Shown here piece by piece: positions 12,775 through 20,584 of a stretch of 24,794 bases of DNA; positions within the stretch are counted from its first letter, which is position 1; each line of letters begins with the position of its first letter. Origin of the DNA: a virus. Position numbers and translations under genes: made by a program. The notes under the pieces are model-generated. The model ran no database searches. It was not told the origin of the DNA and saw only the letters and a program-made list of their open reading frames with translations. Where the stretch lies: positions 1-24,794 of IMG/VR virus record IMGVR_UViG_3300009684_000164; one strand, given 5' to 3'.

Positions 12775-12953
12775 ATCTCATGTTAGAGCAGGCCAAGCAC
12801 ACCTACCGGGCGCTGGCGCATTACGAGTGGACCAAGGGGCGAGAGATGGACAGCGCCGCACTGGTCAACCATCAGCAGGTCATAGCAAAACTCAACGATC
12901 TCATCAGCAAATTGGAGATGAGTAATAACTGCGAATGTTGTGAGGAGTCATGA
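12771..12953 (+). CDS. Small helical protein with Cys-rich tail
   Basis: A 60-residue protein from ATG 12771, after GGGAG at 12760-12764, overlapping the helicase stop by ATGA. It is helical (residues 5-48). It ends in MSNNCECCEES, and the next gene's product ends in the nearly identical MSNNCECCEEKA. Three cysteines in the tail could bind metal. The DNA repeat that encodes this tail also supplies a GAGGAG ribosome-binding site for the next gene. Confidence 0.65.
   Translation: MNLMLEQAKHTYRALAHYEWTKGREMDSAALVNHQQVIAKLNDLISKLEMSNNCECCEES
12918..12947 (+). repeat. 30-bp repeat encoding MSNNCECCEE, copy 1
   Basis: The 30 bases here match 13265-13294 with two substitutions, both synonymous in the reading frame used (AGT/AGC and TGT/TGC). 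Each copy forms the end of a gene and ends in GAGGAG just before the next ATG. This looks like duplication of an intercistronic boundary. Confidence 0.8.
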
Positions 12954-13303
12954 ACAACCCGTATACAGAAGCAACCGACTGGTCGTGGGACAAGTACAGC
13001 ATCAGCGTGTCACTGCATCCCGACAAGGGCATTGTGATTGGCGTGTCAGATGACACTCAGTTCACAACTGTGCCCGTCGTGCCACCAGCCGTGGCTCGCA
13101 GGTTTGCCAACTACTTGCTGGTAAACGCAGACCGAGTTGAGGCGGCGGGCGCCGGAGGCTGGGGGCGTGGAGCCATAGTCGACAACACCTTTGACGATGG
13201 GCTGATGGAGTGCAAGTACATCTACGACTGCACCCGACCAGACTGTGAATGCACCCATGACCGTATGAGCAATAACTGCGAATGTTGCGAGGAGAAAGCA
13301 TGA
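12950..13303 (+). CDS. Hypothetical protein with Cys-rich tail
   Basis: A 117-residue protein from ATG 12950 (ATGA overlap). The N-terminal part has strand-like segments (SISVSLHPDKGIVIGVSDD), then a helical stretch and a glycine-rich loop. The last 30 residues contain seven Cys and a His (CTRPDCECTHD, then CECCEE), a strong candidate metal-binding tail. The final ten residues match the tail of the preceding protein. The domain is not recognised. Confidence 0.7.
   Translation: MNNPYTEATDWSWDKYSISVSLHPDKGIVIGVSDDTQFTTVPVVPPAVARRFANYLLVNADRVEAAGAGGWGRGAIVDNTFDDGLMECKYIYDCTRPDCECTHDRMSNNCECCEEKA
13265..13294 (+). repeat. 30-bp repeat encoding MSNNCECCEE, copy 2
   Basis: Second copy of the element at 12918-12947. 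Its final GAGGAG (13289-13294) is correctly spaced, five bases, as the ribosome-binding site of the 29-aa gene at 13300. Confidence 0.8.
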
Positions 13304-13389
13304 GAAACGAGAAGATCATACTTGCCCTTCTGTTCACGATTGGCTTCTGCGCCACCTACTCGGTACTTGTTGCCACGGTAGCGAGGTAA
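13300..13389 (+). CDS. 29-aa membrane microprotein
   Basis: A 29-residue protein from ATG 13300, five bases after GAGGAG and overlapping the previous stop by ATGA. A short charged start (MRNEK) is followed by one hydrophobic helix, IILALLFTIGFCATYSVLVA. It ends two bases before the next ATG. Its tight fit and clear ribosome-binding site support it despite its size. Function unknown; it may act as a membrane anchor or regulator. Confidence 0.55.
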   Translation: MRNEKIILALLFTIGFCATYSVLVATVAR

Positions 13390-13391
13390 CC

Positions 13392-13802
13392 ATGGACCAT
13401 CACATGAACGAATCCCTGCGAGTCTTCTATGAGAAGAAGCAGGCACACCATCAGATGAAAGCGGCCAGCGATGCTGCAACCGAGGACTACCGCACCGCCG
13501 AGCAGGATGTCCTTGATCGCATGGAGGAGTTAGGTCTCAAGAACTTCACTGTCAACCTGCCGGGCATCGGCGAGGTTCGGTTTACCAAGCGCAAGCCGAC
13601 TGTGTACGGCCGCATCATTGACCCGGACGCAGCGTATGACGCGCTCCAAGCTCAGGGTCGGGCGGAGGAATTGTTCTCCCCCAAGATCCAAGCGAGCCGC
13701 CTCAACGAACTCGTCCGTGAAAGTTTGGAGCAGGGGATGCCACTCCCTGACGGCGTAGATTTCTATGAACGTGCAGGGGTTACTGTCTCCCGCATTCAAT
13801 AA
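13392..13802 (+). CDS. Conserved phage protein near replication genes
   Basis: A 136-residue protein from ATG 13392, after GAGGT (13383-13387). The N-terminal half is a long charged helix (KKQAHHQMKAASDAATEDY). It continues as a conserved block (GIGEVRFTKRKPTVYG, then ASRLNELVRESLEQGMPLPDGVDFY) that is common to phage proteins encoded beside single-strand binding or recombination genes. The exact role is not known. The following gap of 86 bp separates it from the next gene. Confidence 0.7.
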   Translation: MDHHMNESLRVFYEKKQAHHQMKAASDAATEDYRTAEQDVLDRMEELGLKNFTVNLPGIGEVRFTKRKPTVYGRIIDPDAAYDALQAQGRAEELFSPKIQASRLNELVRESLEQGMPLPDGVDFYERAGVTVSRIQ

Positions 13803-13825
13803 AAAAAGTGTCGTCCGATGGGTCT

Positions 13826-13836
13826 GGTAACTTACC
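13826..13836. promoter_or_regulatory. Possible operator dyad upstream of gene at 13889
   Basis: GGTAA-C-TTACC is a perfect 11-bp dyad in the only sizeable gap between the helicase and the primase. It lies 53 bp before the next ATG, near poorly matched promoter-like words. The loop is too short for RNA, so a protein-binding site is the more likely reading; it may also be chance. Confidence 0.25.
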
Positions 13837-13888
13837 GTCGGTCGTTCAGTAGTGCACCGAAAACAACAACGAGCAAAGAGAGCAACAC

Positions 13889-14650
13889 ATGACATCAAGC
13901 GAGGTAGTACCACTCAACAAGCAGGAGCAGGATCTCGCCCTTGCAACTCACGCAGACCTTGACGACGCAGACCTTGTGGTCCCAGTCTTGAAGATCTGCC
14001 AGTCACTCACGGCAGAGGTCGTCGAGGGTGACGCAAAGGCTGGCGATTTCATCAACAGTCTCACGCAGGAAAACTTCGGCAGCGAGATCAGTTTCATCGT
14101 CGCTGCATACCAGAAGGGCCGCTTCTACTCCGACAAGGAAACCGGGCGCAGCTATGCTGCCATCGGTCCCATCGCGCCAGACTCATGGCCGGAAGAGTTT
14201 GCAGGCAAGCCCTTCGCAGAGATCGACACGGCCGAGGAACGCTTCCGCGACCTCGTAAACGCCGGGACGATTGAGTGGGGCAATGGCCCTGCGATCTCAA
14301 CGACTCACAACTTCATCGGGCTTGTTGGAGATAGCCCGGTGCCGGTACGCCTGTCGCTCATGCGTACCAATGTTCCTGCGGCTCGGAAGCTCCAAACGAT
14401 GCTTCGGTTCTCGCAGGCGTTCTGGGACAATGTCTTCGTCATGAAGACTGAGGCCAAGCGGTCCAGCCGCAATGAGCCGTTCCAGAGTCTTGTGGTTAAG
14501 CAGGGAGGCAAGACCACAGGAGAGCAGCGCACGGCCGCCGTTCAGGTAGCCATGGCAGTCAAGTCAGGCGGAGTTTCTGAGGCAGCGGCAGAGGTGCTTG
14601 ACGACAAGCCTGCCAAGCCAAAGAAGTCCGCTGACGCGCTTGACGTTTAG
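13889..14650 (+). CDS. Phage replication-associated protein, possible ssDNA binding
   Basis: A 253-residue protein from ATG 13889, with AAAGAGAG upstream. The region VVPVLKICQSLTAEVVEG, then AGDFINSL and ISFIVAAYQKGRFYSD, recalls conserved phage proteins found beside primases and helicases. The C-terminal 35 residues are low-complexity with Lys/Pro/Asp (DDKPAKPKKSADALDV), like a flexible tail. An ssDNA-binding or replication accessory role is inferred mainly from context, since no other SSB is present in the window. I could not place it firmly in a family. Confidence 0.6.
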   Translation: MTSSEVVPLNKQEQDLALATHADLDDADLVVPVLKICQSLTAEVVEGDAKAGDFINSLTQENFGSEISFIVAAYQKGRFYSDKETGRSYAAIGPIAPDSWPEEFAGKPFAEIDTAEERFRDLVNAGTIEWGNGPAISTTHNFIGLVGDSPVPVRLSLMRTNVPAARKLQTMLRFSQAFWDNVFVMKTEAKRSSRNEPFQSLVVKQGGKTTGEQRTAAVQVAMAVKSGGVSEAAAEVLDDKPAKPKKSADALDV

Positions 14651-14676
14651 TCGTTCGCTGTAGTTCACTGTCCACA

Positions 14677-14707
14677 GGTTGGGGAGACATTCCGGGTCTC
14701 CCCAACC
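14677..14707 (+). terminator. Strong hairpin between replication genes
   Basis: GGTTGGGGAGAC (14677-14688) pairs perfectly with GTCTCCCCAACC (14696-14707) around the 7-nt loop ATTCCGG. It fills the gap after the gene ending at 14650, 25 bp before the primase start. No T-tract follows. It could partly stop transcription, or define an RNA end that raises the level of the upstream transcript. Confidence 0.5.
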
Positions 14708-14731
14708 ACCTGACTTACCCGAAAGGCATTT

Positions 14732-15631
14732 ATGCTGAACCAGTACATGAAGCTGTTCCGTGGCCGCACCGACGCATGGGGCACTGGCCGTGGTGAAGTA
14801 ATCCGGGGTGCAGTACACCCCCAACTGTTTCAAGATCATCTTGACGGACGCGGCGAAGGTCTCGGAATCTTCCCCCTTCTTGATGATGCACATGTGCACT
14901 TCTCAGTGATCGACCTTGACGAGCCTGACTTTGAGGCGGCCGAGTCCATGAGGGATCTGCTGCCGGGTCACACTTGGATTGAGGAGTCCCGCTCTGGCAA
15001 CGCTCATGTGTGGGCGTTCTTTGACTCACCCTGCGAGGCGTGGATCGCCCGTGGCCTGATGCGCGAGGCGACGATTGCGATTGACAAGCCTCGTGTTGAA
15101 GTGTTCCCCAAGCAGGACCGTCTGATGGAGGGCATGGTTGGCAACTACATCAACCTGCCGTACTTCGGGCAGACCCGGCCGATCCTCGATGTGACGCAGA
15201 ACGAGTTCCTGATACAGGCAGTGGCGCTGCGTAACGACCCTGAGTCGTGGCGCAAGCGGGCGAGGTTCATCGGACTGGAAGCACCAGAGGAACGCGAGCA
15301 CACCAGCGAGTTTGGTGACCAAGCTCAACTGCACCCCTGCGCCGAACACATCATCGCCCACCGCTTTGACAATCCAATCCGGGCGGGCCACCGCAACACT
15401 GTCTACTTCAACCTTGCCAAGCAGCTTCTCAACTGGCGCGAGATTGACGAGGACGAGGCGTGGAATCTGCTGGCCGAGCTTGAGGGTGCCAGCCCTGACC
15501 GCATCCCTGAGAATGAACTCCGTCGCTTGTTTCACAACGCGCAACGCGGAGAGTGGACCAGCACCGGGTGCGATGACCCTCTCATGAGTCCGTACATCCT
15601 GCCTGACTGTCCCATAGTGAGATACCGATGA
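14732..15631 (+). CDS. AEP-superfamily DNA primase
   Basis: A 299-residue archaeo-eukaryotic-type primase from ATG 14732, after GAAAGG (14721-14726). It shows the three AEP motifs: Asp61 and Asp63 (VIDLDEPD), SRSGNAH (86-92, ending in the conserved His) and VFPKQD (124-129). GNYINLPYFG (137-146) is typical of the TOTE/phage primase group. Residues about 218-285 (GHRNTVYFNLAKQLLNW) resemble the PriCT helical domain. It should make primers for PolA at the fork and is followed closely by a RepA-like helicase gene. Confidence 0.85.
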   Translation: MLNQYMKLFRGRTDAWGTGRGEVIRGAVHPQLFQDHLDGRGEGLGIFPLLDDAHVHFSVIDLDEPDFEAAESMRDLLPGHTWIEESRSGNAHVWAFFDSPCEAWIARGLMREATIAIDKPRVEVFPKQDRLMEGMVGNYINLPYFGQTRPILDVTQNEFLIQAVALRNDPESWRKRARFIGLEAPEEREHTSEFGDQAQLHPCAEHIIAHRFDNPIRAGHRNTVYFNLAKQLLNWREIDEDEAWNLLAELEGASPDRIPENELRRLFHNAQRGEWTSTGCDDPLMSPYILPDCPIVRYR

Positions 15632-15870
15632 CCTACGAAAAACTATGTGCCTGCTTTGAGGGCAAGTCACGTTTCCTCACGGTTGAGGTTGCGCCCTACA
15701 ATGACAGCGCCGTAAAGATCAGGTTCAACAAGGTTCGTGGTGAGATCTACGCTTCCTATGGCAACACCACGATGATGCCGCACCTTGTAAAGGTAGCGTT
15801 TGAGGTCAAGGAAAAGCCTCTTGACTACATCATCAAGATGTTGTTGATCGAGAATGGGGAGGCCACATGA
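15628..15870 (+). CDS. Hypothetical 80-aa protein
   Basis: An 80-residue protein from ATG 15628, overlapping the primase stop by ATGA. The first part has strand-like segments (FLTVEVAPYNDSAVKIRF) and the C-terminal half a helix (VAFEVKEKPLDYIIKMLL). It lies between primase and helicase, so it may be a small replication factor, but no family is recognised. It overlaps the next gene by ATGA. Confidence 0.65.
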   Translation: MTYEKLCACFEGKSRFLTVEVAPYNDSAVKIRFNKVRGEIYASYGNTTMMPHLVKVAFEVKEKPLDYIIKMLLIENGEAT

Positions 15871-17024
15871 GCCTCGCCCCAGAAGTCGAAGCACTAGCGC
15901 AACTGCTGGCATCACTGCCAGACGACGAGCAACGGCAGCGCCTACTCAAGCAGGTCACAATGCGAGCGGGCAGCGTCACACCAGACGAGAGCATTGGCAA
16001 GGCACCGATCATCACCTTGGGCGAGTATCTCGCTCAGGCGATTGAGGTACCCCCGCGTCTAGTCGAGCCAGCCCTGATCGTCCGTGGCGGAATCTTCTGC
16101 ATCACGGGCGCACCCGGCAAAGGCAAGACCAGCTTCATGCTCAACTGCCTAATCAGTTGGGCCAGTGGTCGGCCGATGTTCCCCGGCTGCGACCAACTCG
16201 TTCCAAGTCAACCCGTGAAATCTTTGATCATCGAGAACGAGGGTGCACCGGGCGAGTTCCATCGCAAGGTCGGCATCATGCTCAACCAAGGGCCACTGTC
16301 TGACACGGAGAAGCGGCTTGCCAAGGAGAACGTGATGATCTGGGGTGACGGTGGTTACTCCGGCTTCAAGCTCGACGATCAAGGCTATGTTGACCGGCTT
16401 CGCAAGGGTTGCGAGGAGCACAAGCCTGATGTGATCTTTATCGAGCCGTTCCACGGTCTGTGGTCTGGTGAGGAGAACAGCGCGTCCGAGATGCGGAAGG
16501 TGCTGGACACAATGCAGGATGTCGCGACCGCTTACGACGCTTGCATCGTGATTGCCCACCACGATAGGAAGTCGGGCGCATCAGAGGACGGCGACATGAT
16601 GAACGCCGCCCGTGGTTCTGGTGCCCTCGCTGGCGCGGTGACGGTTATGAGCCATCATCGCCCGGCCAAGGATGACCAGCTTCGTGAGTGGTCCGTATCA
16701 AAGAGCCGTCACGCTCCAAAGTCTCCACCGATCCGCATGCACTGGGATGACAATGCCCAGTGGTACTCGTGGGAGCCAGAGGAGAAGGGCGAGGTTGACG
16801 TACTCAAGCTGCTGCAGGAAGCCGAGGGCGAGCCTGTCTACATCAGCGATGTGGCAAGCCAACTGGGCGAGTCGCAGAAGTGGGTGCGTATGCGCCTCAA
16901 GAAGTTGAAGGACGACGGCCGTGTGAAGACCACACAGAGCCGTCCATCGTCTGGCGGCGGCACCACTGGTGTCGGTTACCGCCTTGTATTGGCCGAAGGA
17001 TCAAACCACTCAATGGAAATCTAG
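15867..17024 (+). CDS. repA: RepA-like/RecA-fold replicative helicase
   Basis: A 385-residue ATPase from ATG 15867, after GGGGAGG (15856-15862). The RecA-like core of the AAA_25/RepA type has Walker A GAPGKGKT (81-88), Walker B DVIFIEP (188-194), IVIAHHDRK (227-235) and ARGSGAL (248-254). Residues 324-355 (YISDVASQLGESQKWVRMRL) form a winged helix at the C-terminus. Hexameric relatives unwind DNA at replication origins and forks. The primase gene lies directly upstream, so the two likely form a primase-helicase pair. It has no DnaB N-terminal domain. Confidence 0.85.
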   Translation: MSLAPEVEALAQLLASLPDDEQRQRLLKQVTMRAGSVTPDESIGKAPIITLGEYLAQAIEVPPRLVEPALIVRGGIFCITGAPGKGKTSFMLNCLISWASGRPMFPGCDQLVPSQPVKSLIIENEGAPGEFHRKVGIMLNQGPLSDTEKRLAKENVMIWGDGGYSGFKLDDQGYVDRLRKGCEEHKPDVIFIEPFHGLWSGEENSASEMRKVLDTMQDVATAYDACIVIAHHDRKSGASEDGDMMNAARGSGALAGAVTVMSHHRPAKDDQLREWSVSKSRHAPKSPPIRMHWDDNAQWYSWEPEEKGEVDVLKLLQEAEGEPVYISDVASQLGESQKWVRMRLKKLKDDGRVKTTQSRPSSGGGTTGVGYRLVLAEGSNHSMEI

Positions 17025-17035
17025 GGAGCACCCGA

Positions 17036-17785
17036 ATGAATCGCATTATTGGAGTAACAGGCAGCGCAGGATCAGGTAAGGACACCGTCTACCAGATCCT
17101 GAAATCAGAGTTTCCGCAAGAGCAGGTCAACAGGCTTGCGTTTGCAGATCTCTTGAAGAAATCAGCAATGCGGGCGCTCGCGCTTGACGATTTACACGCT
17201 GATGATTTCAAGGAGAACGCCACGGTGGAAATCCGCTTTGGTAATAAAACCGTTCGCACCCTGAGCGGCCGCGAGTTCTTGCAGCGTTACGGAGCCGAGG
17301 CACACCGCGACATTTTCGGTGACCACTTTTGGGTTGACGCGGCACTTTACGAACGACTGCCCGACGGTGCGACCGTGATCACCGATGTTCGCTACAACAA
17401 TGAGGCTGAGGCGATCACTGCCATGGGCGGAGTTATCTGGGAAGTCACCCGTGACGGCAGGCGGATAGACGAGGTTGACCATTCATCAGAGCAGTCGATT
17501 GACCGGGTGCACATTGACGCGGTCATTGAGAACAACGGCACCAAGTCTGATTTTCGTAAGAAGGTTCTCTGGGCGTGGGGTGAACAGCCGCTGGCGTTTA
17601 TGGAATGGTCAGATGAGAACTTTGTGCAGCGCCCGGCCACGGTGCCGCTGTTTCCTGACAGCCTTGCCAATCAACTTGACCTGTTTACGCAGGACAAGTA
17701 CACGCGGGAAGAGCTTGACCACAGCTTCCTAAAGCGCAAAGAGATTGCCGAGCTTTTCAACGTCTCAATCGAGGCGCTCTCATGA
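17036..17785 (+). CDS. Deoxynucleoside monophosphate kinase-like P-loop protein
   Basis: A 249-residue P-loop kinase from ATG 17036, after GGGAG (17024-17028). A longer in-frame reading from 16880 runs inside the helicase gene and is rejected. Walker A is GSAGSGKD (9-16). EFLQRYGAEAHRD, FWVDAAL and VITDVRYNNEAEAI follow the order of phage dNMP kinases of the T4 gp1 type. Such enzymes phosphorylate dNMPs to supply dNTPs. The C-terminal 60 residues form a separate helical part ending in an HTH-like segment. Its stop overlaps the next ATG. Confidence 0.8.
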   Translation: MNRIIGVTGSAGSGKDTVYQILKSEFPQEQVNRLAFADLLKKSAMRALALDDLHADDFKENATVEIRFGNKTVRTLSGREFLQRYGAEAHRDIFGDHFWVDAALYERLPDGATVITDVRYNNEAEAITAMGGVIWEVTRDGRRIDEVDHSSEQSIDRVHIDAVIENNGTKSDFRKKVLWAWGEQPLAFMEWSDENFVQRPATVPLFPDSLANQLDLFTQDKYTREELDHSFLKRKEIAELFNVSIEALS

Positions 17786-17943
17786 TCTGGGCAACGATTA
17801 CTTTTTGGGAATCTGGTGACTGGGAGATCCAGTTTTGCGAAACTCATTACGAGGCGGGAAACAACGCCACAGGACAAGGCGGGTGGTTCAAGACTTTGGA
17901 CGACGCCAAAGCATTCTGTGAACGCATGGAGGCCAACGCATGA
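17782..17943 (+). CDS. Hypothetical 53-aa protein
   Basis: A 53-residue protein from ATG 17782, joined by ATGA overlaps to both the kinase and the methyltransferase genes. It has a strand-like start with three Trp (IWATITFWESGDWEIQF), then a Gly-rich turn, and ends in a helix (LDDAKAFCERMEA). The GGAGG coding for its end is the ribosome-binding site of the methyltransferase. No family is recognised. Confidence 0.65.
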   Translation: MIWATITFWESGDWEIQFCETHYEAGNNATGQGGWFKTLDDAKAFCERMEANA

Positions 17944-18776
17944 TCCTCGTCGGTGATTGCCTTCTACTTATGAGACAACTTGATGCTGGCAGCGTACAAA
18001 CTTGTGTCACTAGCCCTCCTTACTTTGGGTTGCGTGATTACGGGCATGATGGGCAGATTGGTTTGGAGCAAACGCCAGTCGAGTTTGTGAGTGCGTTGGT
18101 CAGCGTGTTTGATGAGGTGTGGAGAGTCCTTGCGAATGACGGCACCTTGTGGTGCAACATTGGAGACAGTTACGCGGTCAAAGATAGGGGAGGCATCAAG
18201 CGTAAAGACTTGCTGGGCATTCCGTGGCGCGTAGCATTCGCACTACAGGATGCTGGATGGTATCTGCGTAGCGACATCATCTGGCACAAACCAAACCCAA
18301 TGCCAGAGAGCGTGACAGATAGGCCAACCAAGTCACACGAGTACCTGTTTTTGTTGTCAAAGCAACCACGCTACTACTACGACCATGAAGCAATCAAAGA
18401 AGGCACGGCCAGTAAACCCACTAAATCAAAACCTAGATTTGGCGGATCTAAGTATGGGGATAGCAACGACCCCAAACACGCTACAAAAAGCGGCAATGTG
18501 TATACATCAACCGGAAAAAGAAATAAACGGTCAGTTTGGACTATTAGCCCAGCCCGCTTTAAGGGAGCGCATTTTGCAGTGTCCCCAGTTGGTTTGGTAG
18601 AACCTTGCATCCTTGCTGGTAGCAGACAGGGAGACACAGTGCTTGATCCGTTTGCGGGAAGCGGCACTACTGGCGTTGCGGCTGTGCGAAATGGTAGGTC
18701 ATTTATTGGGTGTGAGTTAAATCTTGAGTATGCAGCAATAGCGCGTACTCGCATAGCAGAGGAGTTGAAAGCATGA
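17940..18776 (+). CDS. Beta-class DNA methyltransferase (N4-cytosine/N6-adenine)
   Basis: A 278-residue SAM-dependent methyltransferase from ATG 17940, after GGAGG at 17926-17930. Motif IV TSPPYFGLRDYG (24-35) precedes motif I DPFAGSGTTG near the C-terminus, the beta-class order. Ser-Pro-Pro-Tyr is usual for N4-cytosine enzymes, although some N6-adenine enzymes share it. The middle (residues about 140-205) is a Lys/Ser-rich target-recognition region. No restriction enzyme is nearby, so it is likely an orphan enzyme that protects phage DNA. Its DNA is visibly more AT-rich than its neighbours, suggesting acquisition from elsewhere. Confidence 0.85.
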   Translation: MILVGDCLLLMRQLDAGSVQTCVTSPPYFGLRDYGHDGQIGLEQTPVEFVSALVSVFDEVWRVLANDGTLWCNIGDSYAVKDRGGIKRKDLLGIPWRVAFALQDAGWYLRSDIIWHKPNPMPESVTDRPTKSHEYLFLLSKQPRYYYDHEAIKEGTASKPTKSKPRFGGSKYGDSNDPKHATKSGNVYTSTGKRNKRSVWTISPARFKGAHFAVSPVGLVEPCILAGSRQGDTVLDPFAGSGTTGVAAVRNGRSFIGCELNLEYAAIARTRIAEELKA

Positions 18777-20584
18777 TCGAGTTTGATGTTGAGACAACTG
18801 GTTTGCAATGGTATGGCGGTCACAAGCCGTTCCTCGCCCAGTTCTGGGATGGGGAAGGCGAACCAGTCCTCCTCGACCCTGAGACAGACCGAGTCGAGAT
18901 CCAGCAGTGGCTTGACCGTGGCGGCCGGGAAGGAATCCGGGCGTGGAACACGAAGTTCGACATGCACATGATTCAGTCAGCCGGGTACACCCTTCCGCCG
19001 CAGGAGTCATGGCATGACGGAATGGTCATGGCCCACATTGTTGACGAGCGCAGCAGCGTGGCCCTCAAGGCTCGCGCCGCCGCATTGTTCGGTGAGCAGG
19101 AGCGCGACAATGAGAAGGAAGTCAAGGCGTGGCTCACAGAGGAGAACAAGCGCCGCCGCACCGAGGCCAAGGAGTCAGCCAAGGAAGGAGGGGAGCCACT
19201 GGAGTTTGAGCCACCGAATTATTCGGATGTGCCCGACGAGATCATGCACCCCTACGCCGCCTTGGATTGCATCCTGACCAAGAAGGTCTGCGACACTTAC
19301 GACCGCGCCATGAAGGGACCACTGCTTGAGGTCTACGAGATGGAGCGCAAGGTGCTGGGCGCCCTGTATAACGCAGAGCGCATGGGAATCCCAGTGGACC
19401 GGGAGGCTGCAGCTCGCTTTGAGGCTGAGGCCGCTGACAACTGTGAGCGCCTGCACGACAAGGCAGTCGAGCTTGCCGGGATCTCCAGCTTCAACCCAAA
19501 CTCCAGTGATCAGATCGCGGAGGCTCTGAAACGTCGCGGCGCTGATCTTAGATTTGTCAGCAAGTCTGAGAAGACTGGTAAGCCAAGCATGGACGCGGAG
19601 AACCTTGCCGCCGTTGATGACGAGTTGGCCCGCACGATTGAGTCGTTCCGGGCGGAGTACAAGGTGCTGGGTACTTACCTGCGCCCAATGCTGCACCGCT
19701 CGTGGGAGGCTGGCATGCGTAGTTGGAAGCAGCCGTTCATTGCTGATGACGGGCGGATCCATCCTAACTTCCGGCAGGTTGGAGCTAGGACCGGGCGCAT
19801 GTCGTGCTCAGATCCAAACATCCAGAACTGGCCGCGAGACGACCTTCGACTGCGCTACCTGTTCCGCGCCGAAGAGGGCAAGTCACTGGTCACTGCCGAC
19901 CTCGACGCGATTGAGCTCGTTTTGTTTGCAGCGTTCGCCGGCGACGGCCGACTTCTGCGAGCGGTCAAGTCAGGCGAGGACATGCACCTGCTGGCCGCGA
20001 AGATGATGGGCCTTGGCGACAGGGAGCGCACAGGCGGCGTGGTTGAGTCCGCCCGCCAGCGTGGCAAGACAATGAACTACCTACAGGTTTACGGTGGCGG
20101 CGTCCGCACAATCCGCAAGACCTTCGGTGTGGATCAGAAGGAAGCCCGGCAACTCTTGGACCGCTATCACACGGCGTTCCCAGAGGTCGGCGGGCTGCAG
20201 CGCAGGATCGAATACACACTGATGGATCGTGGGTATGTGAAGACTCCATGGGGGCGCAGGCATCGCTGCTTTGACGCTCACAAGGAGGCTTACAAGTTCG
20301 TGAACTATCTCGTGCAGGGCACAGCCGCTGACCTGTTGAAGGCCAGCCTTGCGAAGTTGCACGATCAGGGCGTTCCAGTGATCGCCTGCGTTCACGATGA
20401 GATCATCGCCGAGTGTGACACGGCTGACGCGCCAGAGGTCGCCCGCATGATCGAAGCAGCAATGACCGAACACCCACTGCTTGCAGACCGTGTGCCGCTC
20501 GGTGCGGCCGCGACGATTGTACAGCGGTGGTCAGATGCCAAGACGCCGGGCTACGTTCCCGGCTATGCCAAGGAGAGTAAATAG
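18773..20584 (+). CDS. polA: DNA polymerase I (family A) with 3'-5' exonuclease
   Basis: A 603-residue polymerase from ATG 18773, with AGAGGAG (18758-18764) upstream. It has no N-terminal 5'-nuclease domain. The exonuclease residues are present: Asp5 and Glu7 (FDVETTG), Asp63 (NTKFD) and Asp165 (YAALD). In the polymerase part, GARTGRMSCSDPNIQNWP binds DNA, motif A is ADLDAIEL (Asp376, Glu381), motif B is RQRGKTMNYLQVYG, and motif C is VHDE (540-543). Motif B has Tyr436 where E. coli Pol I has Phe762, as in T7 polymerase. It should be the main replicative polymerase. Confidence 0.93.
   Translation: MIEFDVETTGLQWYGGHKPFLAQFWDGEGEPVLLDPETDRVEIQQWLDRGGREGIRAWNTKFDMHMIQSAGYTLPPQESWHDGMVMAHIVDERSSVALKARAAALFGEQERDNEKEVKAWLTEENKRRRTEAKESAKEGGEPLEFEPPNYSDVPDEIMHPYAALDCILTKKVCDTYDRAMKGPLLEVYEMERKVLGALYNAERMGIPVDREAAARFEAEAADNCERLHDKAVELAGISSFNPNSSDQIAEALKRRGADLRFVSKSEKTGKPSMDAENLAAVDDELARTIESFRAEYKVLGTYLRPMLHRSWEAGMRSWKQPFIADDGRIHPNFRQVGARTGRMSCSDPNIQNWPRDDLRLRYLFRAEEGKSLVTADLDAIELVLFAAFAGDGRLLRAVKSGEDMHLLAAKMMGLGDRERTGGVVESARQRGKTMNYLQVYGGGVRTIRKTFGVDQKEARQLLDRYHTAFPEVGGLQRRIEYTLMDRGYVKTPWGRRHRCFDAHKEAYKFVNYLVQGTAADLLKASLAKLHDQGVPVIACVHDEIIAECDTADAPEVARMIEAAMTEHPLLADRVPLGAAATIVQRWSDAKTPGYVPGYAKESK

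Noticed and set aside
15026-15670. 214-residue minus frame opposite the primase
   Set aside because: It lies fully within the primase, whose catalytic motifs are clear; no recognisable domain or start signal.
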